Positions 1 through 6,363 of a DNA stretch of 9,159 bases are shown in pieces. The notes below the pieces were generated by a model. The model saw nothing but the letters and a program-made list of their open reading frames with translations. It searched no databases and was not told where the DNA came from. The first letter of the stretch is position 1; every line of letters starts with the position of its first letter. Both the position numbers and the translations under genes were made by a program. Where the stretch lies: assembly GCA_030430995.1 (NCBI GenBank), contig JAUIKA010000037.1, forward strand, positions 1 to 9,159, written 5' to 3'. Origin of the DNA: Alphaproteobacteria bacterium (lineage in GTDB: Bacteria > Pseudomonadota > Alphaproteobacteria > Rickettsiales > Rickettsiaceae).

Positions 1-647
1 CAGGTCTATTTATAGCAGGTGAGGTAGCAACTAGTAGTAAAGATCCATTCGCGCTTAGAAGGGCGGCTATAGATATTATAAAGATAGTATTAGAAGAGAG
101 GTTAGGCTACTCTATCTCTACATTAGTAACGGCATCTGCATCTTTATTTAATTTGCCGGGTAATACAAAATATATATGTAAATTCATACAGGATAGATAT
201 AGATATTACTTATATGGAAGCTATGATAAGCTAATAGTAGATGCATTTGCAAATGAGAATATATTGCAAACCCAAAACAAGCTAACTGCAATAGCAAACT
301 CTAATTATTTAGAACATGTAATATCTATATACAAAAGGCTATATAATTTATATGGTGATGATGATATTAAAGCAGAGATTAATACAGAGCTATTCACTAA
401 AGAGAGTGAGAATAGGGTCTATCAAGAATATCTTAACTGTTGCAAAAAAATAAAAAGCCTTATAGAAAATTCAAAATATCAAGATGTTCTAGAAGTATTG
501 AGCGCTATTGGCAAAGATATAGAAAATATGTTGCTAGAGGTTATGATAAAAGATGAAAATAAGAATGTTGCAAAAAATAGATTGGTTCTTATTAGGCTCT
601 TAAAAGAGCTATTTGAAACCTTAGGAAAATTCCAATTTCTTATATAG
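1..647 (+). CDS. glyS: Glycine--tRNA ligase beta subunit, C-terminal part (5' end outside window)
   Basis: This is the last 214 codons of the beta subunit of the bacterial alpha2-beta2 glycyl-tRNA synthetase, which charges tRNA-Gly in the cytoplasm; the beta chain supplies tRNA-recognition domains. The first complete codon is at position 3 and the frame is open to the left edge. A TTG at 153 could serve as a start but is internal, because family-specific sequence lies upstream of it: the fragment begins GLFIAGEVATSSKDPFALRR, whose DPFALRR block is a hallmark of GlyS. The ending also fits: YGSYDKLIVDAF matches the position of the usual GY-x-DVIDAV stretch, and the tail with AKNRLVLIRLLKELF and a final F-x-FL is the typical GlyS C terminus of the anticodon-binding (DALR-like) region. 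The catalytic alpha chain, glyQ, is expected upstream. The fragment ends normally, and the next gene follows within 3 nt in the same frame. Confidence 0.95.
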   Translation, partial: GLFIAGEVATSSKDPFALRRAAIDIIKIVLEERLGYSISTLVTASASLFNLPGNTKYICKFIQDRYRYYLYGSYDKLIVDAFANENILQTQNKLTAIANSNYLEHVISIYKRLYNLYGDDDIKAEINTELFTKESENRVYQEYLNCCKKIKSLIENSKYQDVLEVLSAIGKDIENMLLEVMIKDENKNVAKNRLVLIRLLKELFETLGKFQFLI

Positions 648-650
648 CTT

Positions 651-1247
651 ATGGAAGAAGAGGTAGAAGAAGAGTGGAATAGTAATATAGAAGATGAAAT
701 AGCTGAAATGAAGAAGGAATCTCCTGAAATGGAGGAGGTTATATCCTTAATAGAAAATCCTGAGAATGTAGAACAGATCATCAAATTAATTGAGAATTCT
801 AATGATGTTGCAGAGGTGCAGGCAAAGCTTATTTTGCTCATAGAAGAATTTTCTAAGAAGACGAAAAATGAGGTAAAAGGAGAAGAAGAAATTAAAGACA
901 GAATAAGGGTAGTTAGCTCATATATAATGCAACAAATGGGCATAAGCTCCAAAGAGAAGAATATTAAAGATACAAAATATGAATATTTAGATAAGAGAGC
1001 AAAGGCTAATATCAAAGCCGTGATGAAAAGATTTATGATATATGAGGTATATAAAGTTGCAAACCCACATAGAATAGCCGGGGAGACAAGGCTAAATAAT
1101 TTTATACATAATGTATTATTCAGAGGGCTAAAGGCAGCATTGAAATATACAAGTAACAGAACTAGGTCTTTTTATTCGCAGGAGATGATAAAAAACCTAG
1201 AAAAGAAGCATGAAGCTTTGAAGAAATCTGGTAGGTCTATAGGCTGA
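651..1247 (+). CDS. Uncharacterised charged, helical protein encoded directly behind glyS
   Basis: I do not recognise this 198-residue protein. It starts 3 nt after the glyS stop in the same frame, with no ribosome binding site of its own, so translation is probably coupled to glyS. The N-terminal 90 residues are very acidic and predicted helical (MEEEVEEEW onward). The C-terminal half is basic, with a distinctive block around residues 137-160 (VANPHRIAGETRLNNF, then IHNV and RGLKAAL) and a final EKKHEALKKSGRSIG. That block looks conserved rather than random, so it may belong to a lineage-restricted family. No signal peptide, membrane helix, cysteine or recognised catalytic motif is visible, which suggests a soluble cytoplasmic protein. 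An in-frame ATG at 708 is an alternative start but would remove the acidic head. A read-through fusion to GlyS is unlikely because the glyS C terminus is complete. That the ORF is real is fairly safe; its function is unknown. Confidence 0.8.
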   Translation: MEEEVEEEWNSNIEDEIAEMKKESPEMEEVISLIENPENVEQIIKLIENSNDVAEVQAKLILLIEEFSKKTKNEVKGEEEIKDRIRVVSSYIMQQMGISSKEKNIKDTKYEYLDKRAKANIKAVMKRFMIYEVYKVANPHRIAGETRLNNFIHNVLFRGLKAALKYTSNRTRSFYSQEMIKNLEKKHEALKKSGRSIG

Positions 1248-1272
1248 ACCAATAACTTTTAGATATACCATA

Positions 1273-1415
1273 GCATGGCCAATATAAATTAGCAGGCGCT
1301 AGATGTTGACTGAAAAATTGGTTTTCAAATATGCATATAGTGATGTCATCATTCGGTGTATTTTTTAGGCCAGATTCATAGTCATTTTACATTGATAAGT
1401 CTATATCTTATTATA
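1273..1415 (+). repeat. Degenerate direct repeat, copy A (upstream of MFS transporter gene)
   Basis: This spacer segment aligns to copy B at about 2920-3050 in the same orientation. The best block, 1298-1345, starts GCTAGATGTT and matches 2950-2997 at 38 of 48 positions without gaps. A second block, 1375-1395, matches 3014-3034 at 17 of 21. Twelve of these 14 differences are transitions. Outer limits are approximate because similarity fades at both ends. It is non-coding in all frames. A weak 6-bp hairpin (TGAAAA/TTTTCA, 1311-1327) is not kept in copy B, so conserved structure is not evident. Confidence 0.65.
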
Positions 1416-1441
1416 TTTTCATATTACCTTTTCATATTACC
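1416..1441 (+). repeat. Perfect tandem duplication of a 13-mer
   Basis: The unit TTTTCATATTACC occurs twice in immediate succession, at 1416-1428 and 1429-1441. It lies in the spacer before the MFS gene, just after repeat copy A. It is probably a slippage duplication; a tandem binding site is possible but nothing further supports it. Confidence 0.8.
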
Positions 1442-1487
1442 TGGGTGAAAATGCATAAAGATAGGTAGCTAAATTAAGAATTAACTC

Positions 1488-1515
1488 TTGTTTCAAAAAG
1501 ATATTATGGTATAAA
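1488..1515 (+). promoter_or_regulatory. Probable sigma-70 promoter of the MFS transporter gene
   Basis: TTGTTT (1488-1493) and TATAAA (1510-1515) are separated by 16 nt, which predicts a start near 1522 and a very short leader of about 18 nt before the ATG at 1540. The -10 box lies in a small palindrome, GGTAT-AA-ATACC (1508-1519), that could be an operator. No Shine-Dalgarno sequence is visible between the promoter and the start codon. Confidence 0.45.
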
Positions 1516-1539
1516 TACCTTCTTTTTTAACAAGTTAGC

Positions 1540-2883
1540 ATGATGAGTTATAAAAATGAATCTACCATATTCACAGAATCACATAAAGAGGCAACTAGCA
1601 TTCTATGTATAGGAACATTCCTAGAATATTTTGATTTAATGTTATATATCCATATGGCAGTATTACTTAATGAGTTATTTTTTCCGAAGGCAGGCCCATA
1701 TACAGATAAATTGCTAGCAGCATTTGGATTTTGTTCTACATATTTACTCAGGCCTTTTGGTGCTGTGTTATTTGGATGGATAGGGGATAATATAGGTAGG
1801 AAAGCTTGTGTTATAATCACTACTATTTTAATGGCTTTTTCCTGTATAGTTATAGCTGTGATGCCAACATATGCAGAAATTGGTATTACAGCTAGCGTGT
1901 TGATTACTTTTTGCAGAATATTCCAAGGGCTATCTTCTATGGGTGAGATGATAGGGGCTGCGGTGTATCTTACTGAAACTATTCCGCATCCATATAAATA
2001 TCCATCAGTAGCTTCTCTGAGTATCTCTATAAGCATAGGCAGCACATGTGCACTTGGCGTTGCAACCCTTGCAACTTCTTATGGTTTTAATTGGAGATAC
2101 GCTTTTCTTGCAGGTGCTATGATAGCAATGGTCGGCAGCGTTGCAAGAAATAGGCTAAGAGAAACGCCAGATTTTATAGATGCAAAACGCGCTCTTAATA
2201 AATGTATAGAGAAAGCAGATATTAAACCACAGGATATGCTAAAGGTTAAAGATATAGTAAATGAGAATCCTGTATTTAAAGAAAAAATTAATTATAAAAA
2301 CGTTATGGCCTGCTTTGCATTAACGTCCACATGGCCTGTATGGTTTTATATTACATATATATATTCAACAGGCATATTAAAAGGTTTTGGTATGTCTGCC
2401 CATTATATAGTAACTCATAACTTTATGGTTTCTGTAGTTGCTCTTATTAATGCTATTGTATTAACAATCCTGAGCAGAAGAATTAACCCACTGCAAATTT
2501 TAAAATATAGAGCGGTAGCTTTTTGTATATATGCTATATTTTTACCATTCATAATTTGTGGTTTTAAAAATTCTATGCATATATTTCTATTTCAAATAGC
2601 TATTATAGTAATAGGGCCTACTATGTTTCCTGCATTGCCTATAGTATATAAGTATTTCCCTGTGCTTAAACGTTATACATTGGTTAGTTTAGTGTATTCT
2701 ATATCCAGGTTATTTATATATCTTATAACATCTTTTGGTTTGGTGATGATTACAGAAGCTATAGGGAATATAGGGATATTAATCATAATAGTGCCAGTTT
2801 TGGTTTGCTTTATGTTTGCAAGGAATTATTACGAAAAATTAGAAAGCAGTAATTATCATGAAGCTAGTTTGTCTAAAGGCTAA
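1540..2883 (+). CDS. MFS transporter, metabolite:H+ symporter (ProP-like) family
   Basis: This 447-residue inner-membrane protein has the length and hydrophobic pattern of a 12-helix major facilitator. It resembles the ProP/MHS branch, which takes up proline, betaine or dicarboxylates with protons. Family marks in order: TFLEYFDLMLY in helix 1 (residues 26-36), the RPFGAVLFGWIGD block (71-83), the loop 2-3 motif GWIGDNIGRK (79-88), and RIFQGLSSMGE (126-136). A cytoplasmic central loop spans about residues 205-255, rich in charged residues. The loop 2-3 motif carries Asn84 where many family members have Arg or Lys. Two ATGs are adjacent (1540 and 1543) and either could be used. The gene stands alone with its own promoter, and the spacers on both sides share a degenerate repeat. 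Multiple ProP-like paralogues are common in Rickettsiales. The substrate cannot be read from the sequence, and host-derived osmolytes or amino acids are only a guess. Confidence 0.93.
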   Translation: MMSYKNESTIFTESHKEATSILCIGTFLEYFDLMLYIHMAVLLNELFFPKAGPYTDKLLAAFGFCSTYLLRPFGAVLFGWIGDNIGRKACVIITTILMAFSCIVIAVMPTYAEIGITASVLITFCRIFQGLSSMGEMIGAAVYLTETIPHPYKYPSVASLSISISIGSTCALGVATLATSYGFNWRYAFLAGAMIAMVGSVARNRLRETPDFIDAKRALNKCIEKADIKPQDMLKVKDIVNENPVFKEKINYKNVMACFALTSTWPVWFYITYIYSTGILKGFGMSAHYIVTHNFMVSVVALINAIVLTILSRRINPLQILKYRAVAFCIYAIFLPFIICGFKNSMHIFLFQIAIIVIGPTMFPALPIVYKYFPVLKRYTLVSLVYSISRLFIYLITSFGLVMITEAIGNIGILIIIVPVLVCFMFARNYYEKLESSNYHEASLSKG

Positions 2884-2919
2884 TCTAGAGAATTATAAAG
2901 ATGTAGATGTGAAAATAAT

Positions 2920-3050
2920 GGTATGGGCTTATTGTATCTTATAGTTGGTGCTAGATGTTAATTAAAAAATTGGTATTCAAGTGTACATATGGTTATATAA
3001 CTCCTTTTGTCAGTTCATAACTATTTTATATTGACTTAAGATATATTCTT
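2920..3050 (+). repeat. Degenerate direct repeat, copy B (downstream of MFS transporter gene)
   Basis: This is the second copy of the segment at about 1273-1415. It starts roughly 37 nt after the transporter stop codon; copy A starts about 25 nt after the preceding stop. The aligned blocks are 2950-2997 and 3014-3034, and the gap between them is shorter here (16 nt against 29 nt). It occupies the first half of the 376-nt gene-free spacer 2884-3259. The second half holds a promoter and the protease leader. No rho-independent terminator is visible behind the transporter. Confidence 0.65.
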
Positions 3051-3076
3051 GACTGAGGTTTAAGTAATATGGATTC

Positions 3077-3104
3077 TTGGAAATATATTAAGCAATTATA
3101 TAAT
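3077..3104 (+). promoter_or_regulatory. Probable sigma-70 promoter of the degP/response-regulator operon
   Basis: TTGGAA (3077-3082) and a perfect TATAAT (3099-3104) are separated by 16 nt. The predicted start near 3111 leaves a leader of about 150 nt before the protease ATG at 3260. A second TATAAT at 3117-3122 has no convincing -35 box. The leader contains a weak 7-bp hairpin (3128-3151) and a purine-rich, Shine-Dalgarno-like stretch at 3208-3215. Confidence 0.5.
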
Positions 3105-3224
3105 AGAATTTCTGGGTATAATTCTGATATATCTTTTTAAGAAGAGATATAAATATATATATTATTGTTATATTAAAACTGTAGTATGTAAGAAAAATTC
3201 TTCATTAGAAAGAGGCGTTATGCT

Positions 3225-3248
3225 ATGATGTTCTGTAACAAAACTTGA
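3225..3248 (+). other. Possible 7-codon leader ORF ahead of degP
   Basis: A purine-rich AGAAAGAGG-like stretch (3207-3215) lies 9 nt before ATGATG at 3225. The frame reads MMFCNKT and stops at a TGA (3246-3248), 11 nt before the protease ATG. This is the best Shine-Dalgarno in the leader, yet it does not serve the protease start directly. Translation of such a short ORF is speculative; it could feed ribosomes into the protease start by reinitiation. Confidence 0.2.
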
Positions 3249-3259
3249 AGTCAGTAAAT

Positions 3260-4636
3260 ATGCAAAATAGACTTTTATTAAACTTAGTTTTAATAGGATT
3301 ATTTCTTAATGTTAATATATTAGCAAAAAACATCCCAGATTTAGCTGAAGAGCTTTTACCTACCGTTGTTAATATATATAGCAATAGTAAGCTTAGTGTT
3401 CAAGAAGGCTCAGTGGGTGAAGGAGATGGCAATTCAGATGAGTTTAATTTGCCGATTACTAGTGAATATAACTATAGTAACCCAGAAGCTACATCTTTGG
3501 GTTCTGGCGTTATAATAGATAAGGATGGGCATATTCTTACTAATTACCATGTTATAGCTGAGGCTAATGAAGTTATGGTAAAAAATAATTTAAATAAAGA
3601 GTTTGCAGCGAAAATAATAGGGTTTGATGCAAGCTCAGACCTTGCTCTGATAAAAATCAAGCCATATAAAGAAATGGTTTTTGCTAAAATGGATGATTCT
3701 TCTAAGTTTCGTATAGGTGACAATGTTGTTGCTATAGGGAATGCTTTCGGTTTTGGTAGCACAGTTACTTCTGGTATTATATCTTATAAAAATAGGAATA
3801 TAGGAAGCAATGGTTTTAATAATACAATTAAAGACTTTATACAAACAGATGCTAGAATGAGCCAAGGGTTTTCTGGGGGGCCATTATTCAATATGAAAGG
3901 TGAAATAATAGGTATTAATACTGCCATATATTCAAATTCTGGGCATAGTAATGGAGCCGCATTTGCAATCCCTTCTGGTACTGCTATTTTGGTAGCGGAG
4001 CAACTGAAACGATATGGAGAAGTAAGAAGAAGCCATTTAAATTTAATTCCGCAGGATATTACGCCAACTATAGCCGCTGGTTTGGATATAAAAAATCAAT
4101 CAGGGGTTTTGGTTGTATCCGTAGACCAAGGTGGCGCAGCTTATAAGGCTGGTATTAAGGCCAAAGATATTATTATCTCATTTAACAATGAGAGTATAAA
4201 TAGCTCAGATGATTTAAGAAGAGCTTTAATGAAAACTGCTATAGGAAGTAAATCCATAGTGAAAGTTATAAGGAATAATAAGGAGCAAGAATTTACTATA
4301 TATACAGAAAAGATGCCTAATTATACTGTATCTAGAAAAAAGATGACAGAAGTGCAGGGTGTGGAGCTTCATAATATCTCTGATGACATAAAAAAAATAT
4401 TTGCTATAAAAGATAATGTTTCTGGCGTTGTTGTTGTTAGAGTTGCTTATAACTCTCCGTGGAAGAATAAAATAAGCAAAGGGGATGTTATTCAGGAAAT
4501 TAATATGACGCAGATAAAAAACATAGATGAGTTGATAGCAGAATATAATAAAGCAAAAAAAATTGGTAAAGATAATATTACAGTGTTGGCAAGTAAAGAG
4601 AGCCATAGTTTATTCATCGCATTACCCATAAAGTAA
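3260..4636 (+). CDS. degP: DegP/HtrA-family periplasmic serine endoprotease with two PDZ domains
   Basis: This 458-residue protein would degrade or hold misfolded proteins in the periplasm. From the ATG at 3260 it has a classic signal peptide (one Arg, a long Leu/Ile core, cleavage after Ala22). An in-frame TTG at 3245 would add five residues and is less likely. The trypsin-like domain carries His97 in LTNYHVI, Asp127 in SSDLALIKI and Ser205 in GFSGGPLF, inside the usual QTDA...SGGP context. PDZ1 spans about residues 265-350 and PDZ2 about 365-455, as in DegP/DegQ. The region between the signal peptide and the His motif has a Gly/Glu/Asp-rich insertion (about residues 48-65) resembling the variable LA loop. 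Phe204 replaces the Asn normally found before the catalytic Ser. A receiver gene follows after 7 nt, so the two are probably co-transcribed. The family is certain; the choice among DegP, DegQ and MucD is not. Confidence 0.95.
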   Translation: MQNRLLLNLVLIGLFLNVNILAKNIPDLAEELLPTVVNIYSNSKLSVQEGSVGEGDGNSDEFNLPITSEYNYSNPEATSLGSGVIIDKDGHILTNYHVIAEANEVMVKNNLNKEFAAKIIGFDASSDLALIKIKPYKEMVFAKMDDSSKFRIGDNVVAIGNAFGFGSTVTSGIISYKNRNIGSNGFNNTIKDFIQTDARMSQGFSGGPLFNMKGEIIGINTAIYSNSGHSNGAAFAIPSGTAILVAEQLKRYGEVRRSHLNLIPQDITPTIAAGLDIKNQSGVLVVSVDQGGAAYKAGIKAKDIIISFNNESINSSDDLRRALMKTAIGSKSIVKVIRNNKEQEFTIYTEKMPNYTVSRKKMTEVQGVELHNISDDIKKIFAIKDNVSGVVVVRVAYNSPWKNKISKGDVIQEINMTQIKNIDELIAEYNKAKKIGKDNITVLASKESHSLFIALPIK

Positions 4637-4643
4637 TTTGACT

Positions 4644-5003
4644 ATGAAAAAAACTAAAGTGTTAATGGTAGATGATGAAGAGATTCTATTAAAAGCTACT
4701 GCTCTTATTATGTCTAATTCTGCATATTTATTTACTGTTGAGAGTGACAGTACGGTAGCTTTAAAGAGAATAATGTCAGGAGAAGAAGAAATAGATATTT
4801 TATTACTGGATTTAAATATGCCTGGTATGAGTGGGCAGGATATTATAAAAACATTAAAAAAAGAAGGTATGTTAGACAAAATAAAGGTTATAGCTCAAAC
4901 TGGCAATAGCATAGTTAACATAGATGTAGATATAGATATTATAAAAAAGCCATATTCCCCTAAAGATTTAATAAAGAAGCTAGATGAGGTGAGCGGTAAA
5001 TAG
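4644..5003 (+). CDS. Stand-alone CheY-like response regulator receiver, shortened helix 4
   Basis: This 119-residue protein is a single receiver domain with no DNA-binding or enzymatic output domain. It has the phospho-acceptor set: acidic pair Asp10/Asp11 in VLMVDDEE, acceptor Asp56 in LLLDLNMPG, Thr86 in IAQTG and Lys102 in IKKPYS. The chemistry therefore looks intact. Thr86 to Lys102 is 16 residues, against 22 between Thr87 and Lys109 in CheY, so about six residues of helix 4, part of the usual output face, are missing. I chose the ATG at 4644 over an in-frame TTG at 4638 because MKKTKVLMVDD is a normal receiver beginning. It lies 7 nt after the degP stop, which points to one operon. No histidine kinase is in the window, so its partner is unknown. 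It could be a phosphate sink or a phosphorelay intermediate. Confidence 0.92.
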   Translation: MKKTKVLMVDDEEILLKATALIMSNSAYLFTVESDSTVALKRIMSGEEEIDILLLDLNMPGMSGQDIIKTLKKEGMLDKIKVIAQTGNSIVNIDVDIDIIKKPYSPKDLIKKLDEVSGK

Positions 5004-5042
5004 ATATATTGCATAAGACATTCGTTTTTGCAATATATCTAT
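5000..5042 (+). other. 14-bp hairpin overlapping the response regulator stop codon
   Basis: A perfect inverted repeat pairs 5000-5013 with 5029-5042 (core AGATATATTGCA / TGCAATATATCT) around a 15-nt loop. The left arm contains the TAG stop codon. No T-tract follows, so it is not a textbook intrinsic terminator. It could stabilise the 3' end of the degP operon mRNA or help end transcription. The next promoter starts 23 nt downstream. Confidence 0.6.
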
Positions 5043-5064
5043 GAATAAGTATTTTATACTTCCA

Positions 5065-5094
5065 TTGCTATATACATAGAAACTTTCTTATAAT
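5065..5094 (+). promoter_or_regulatory. Strong sigma-70 promoter of the cpoB-yfgM-bamB operon
   Basis: TTGCTA (5065-5070) and a perfect TATAAT (5089-5094) are separated by 18 nt. The predicted start near 5101 gives a leader of about 22 nt, which is A-rich and has no Shine-Dalgarno before the ATG at 5124. It lies just after the hairpin that closes the degP operon, as expected for an independent transcription unit. Confidence 0.6.
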
Positions 5095-5123
5095 AAAATA
5101 TGTTCTGATTTTAAAAAAAATAT

Positions 5124-5789
5124 ATGAAGAAACTCTGTATTGTAACTATTCTTTTTTTATCGCATATATGTTTTGCAGATAATCAAAGCTCCATAGATGG
5201 TATAGTTTCTATAGATAGTGCATCTAATACAAATGAGTATGAAAGGATGCTGGAATATGAAAGGAGTTTACAGGGGCTATATGATAAATTAGAAAATATA
5301 GAGAAAACTGTTTCTGACCAAAAGGTTAAGATAGATGCTTTAGAGCAAGAAATAGAAGCTATTAGAGGTGATGCAACAGCGGGTTCAGGCAGCATGCATA
5401 AGGAAGAAGATGTTTATAGCAAAGCATTGGAGGCTTTTAGAGAGGGGAGGTTTAACTGCGCAGAGCAGTTGCTTCAGGTCCTTGCAAATGAAGATGGGAG
5501 TCCAAATTTTAATGCTAAGGTGATGTTTTTATGGGGTGAATTGCTTTTTAAACAGGGGCTTTATGAAAATGCTCTTAAAAAATATATAGATAGTTATAAA
5601 GTGCTTCCTGAGGGGCAAAAATCTTCAGATAGCATCATAAGAATGGCAATCTGCTTAAGAAAATTAGGTAGGAATAGCCAGGCATGCTCTATGCTGAAAA
5701 AATTTGAAGACCATAAAGGTTATAAGACACAATCTTCACTGTTAAAACATAAAGATTTATACAAAGAATTTAGTTGCGAGAATGAATGA
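5124..5789 (+). CDS. cpoB: CpoB/YbgF-like periplasmic coiled-coil and TPR protein
   Basis: This 221-residue exported protein has the CpoB (YbgF) layout. A signal peptide occupies residues 1-18 (MKK, hydrophobic core, HICFA, then DN). A short coiled coil covers about 45-82 (LYDKLENIEKTVSDQKVKI and on), then a Gly/Ser linker and three TPR-like helix pairs at roughly 96-129, 133-166 and 170-200. Typical positions are seen in ALEAFREGRFNCAEQLL, WGELLFKQGLYENALKKY and AICLRKLGRNSQACSML. In model bacteria CpoB links the Tol-Pal machine to peptidoglycan synthesis during division. Here it heads an operon with a YfgM-like gene and bamB instead of standing beside pal, and no tol gene is visible. The shortness of the repeat region and the location leave room for another TPR adaptor role. 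Its end overlaps the next gene by 8 nt. Confidence 0.8.
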   Translation: MKKLCIVTILFLSHICFADNQSSIDGIVSIDSASNTNEYERMLEYERSLQGLYDKLENIEKTVSDQKVKIDALEQEIEAIRGDATAGSGSMHKEEDVYSKALEAFREGRFNCAEQLLQVLANEDGSPNFNAKVMFLWGELLFKQGLYENALKKYIDSYKVLPEGQKSSDSIIRMAICLRKLGRNSQACSMLKKFEDHKGYKTQSSLLKHKDLYKEFSCENE

Positions 5790-6363
5790 TAATTTAATCC
5801 TAGAAACAAAAGAAGATATGCTCTATCAAAGTAGAGTTTTATTTTTTAAAAAGAGCCTTCCATATGTTGTTTTAGCTCTTGTTGTGGCTATTGCTATTAT
5901 GGTGGTATGTAATATATATAATGCCAAAATTCATAAAAATAGATATAACAATACAGAGAAGCTAATAATAGCTATAGAACAAAAAGATAAAAAACAATTA
6001 TATGAATTATCACAAACAGATGGTGTAATAAGCAATTTAGCAAAATTGAATATATATAATATATATCTAGATACCTCTGTATTGAAAGGTTTATATAATA
6101 GTAAACTTCCTTTGCTAAATGACTATGTAGCAATATGTCAATTTTCTAATAATTCTGTGCAAAAAGATGGTGGGGATACCAATTATGCTAAAATTCTTAC
6201 TGCATTAAGTTTTTTAGAGGGTAAAAAGTATAATGAAGCTAAAGCGTTATTGCATAAATTATCCAATGACAATACAATATCTAGCATAGAACAAGATTTA
6301 ATTAAAGCGGTACAAGATGAGATACATAACAACATTAATATTAGGAATAATATTTCTAACTAG
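5782..6363 (+). CDS. YfgM-like single-pass membrane protein with TPR-like periplasmic domain
   Basis: This 193-residue protein has one N-terminal membrane helix (about residues 26-46, PYVVLALVVAIAIMVV), preceded by positive residues KK and followed by a helical periplasmic domain. This is the architecture of YfgM, an inner-membrane ancillary factor of the Sec translocon that shares clients with periplasmic chaperones. The segment ALSFLEGKKYNEAKALLHKL (141-160) reads as a TPR-like helix pair. The sequence alone is weakly diagnostic, but position is strong support: yfgM lies directly before bamB in many proteobacteria, as here. It begins within the last codons of cpoB (ATGAATGA, 8-nt overlap) and its last 15 codons overlap the bamB start. 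The tail is Asn-rich (residues 183-193), perhaps because the bamB signal peptide is read in another frame there. Confidence 0.72.
   Translation: MNDNLILETKEDMLYQSRVLFFKKSLPYVVLALVVAIAIMVVCNIYNAKIHKNRYNNTEKLIIAIEQKDKKQLYELSQTDGVISNLAKLNIYNIYLDTSVLKGLYNSKLPLLNDYVAICQFSNNSVQKDGGDTNYAKILTALSFLEGKKYNEAKALLHKLSNDNTISSIEQDLIKAVQDEIHNNINIRNNISN

Noticed and set aside
153..647. Separate gene starting at the TTG codon 153
   Set aside because: The frame is open to the left edge and the upstream residues are typical GlyS sequence, so this is an internal codon.
479..1015. 178-residue ORF on the minus strand, rich in Ser, Ile and Phe
   Set aside because: It is antisense to the glyS end and the following gene; its composition is the mirror of AT-rich, Glu/Lys-rich coding sequence, and the + strand frames are clearly real.
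1306..1334. TTGACT within repeat copy A as a promoter -35 box
   Set aside because: No acceptable -10 box lies 16-18 nt downstream, and the motif is TTAATT in repeat copy B.
1548..2045. 165-residue minus-strand ORF
   Set aside because: Antisense to conserved transporter motifs; no start signal or recognisable domain.
3031..3070. Two TTGACT boxes (3031 and 3049) near TAATAT (3065) as the degP promoter
   Set aside because: Spacings are 28 and 10 nt, outside the usable range; TTGGAA-N16-TATAAT at 3077-3104 fits far better.
3544..4879. Several minus-strand ORFs of 72-126 residues
   Set aside because: All are antisense to the protease and receiver genes, overlap one another in different frames, and show no protein features.
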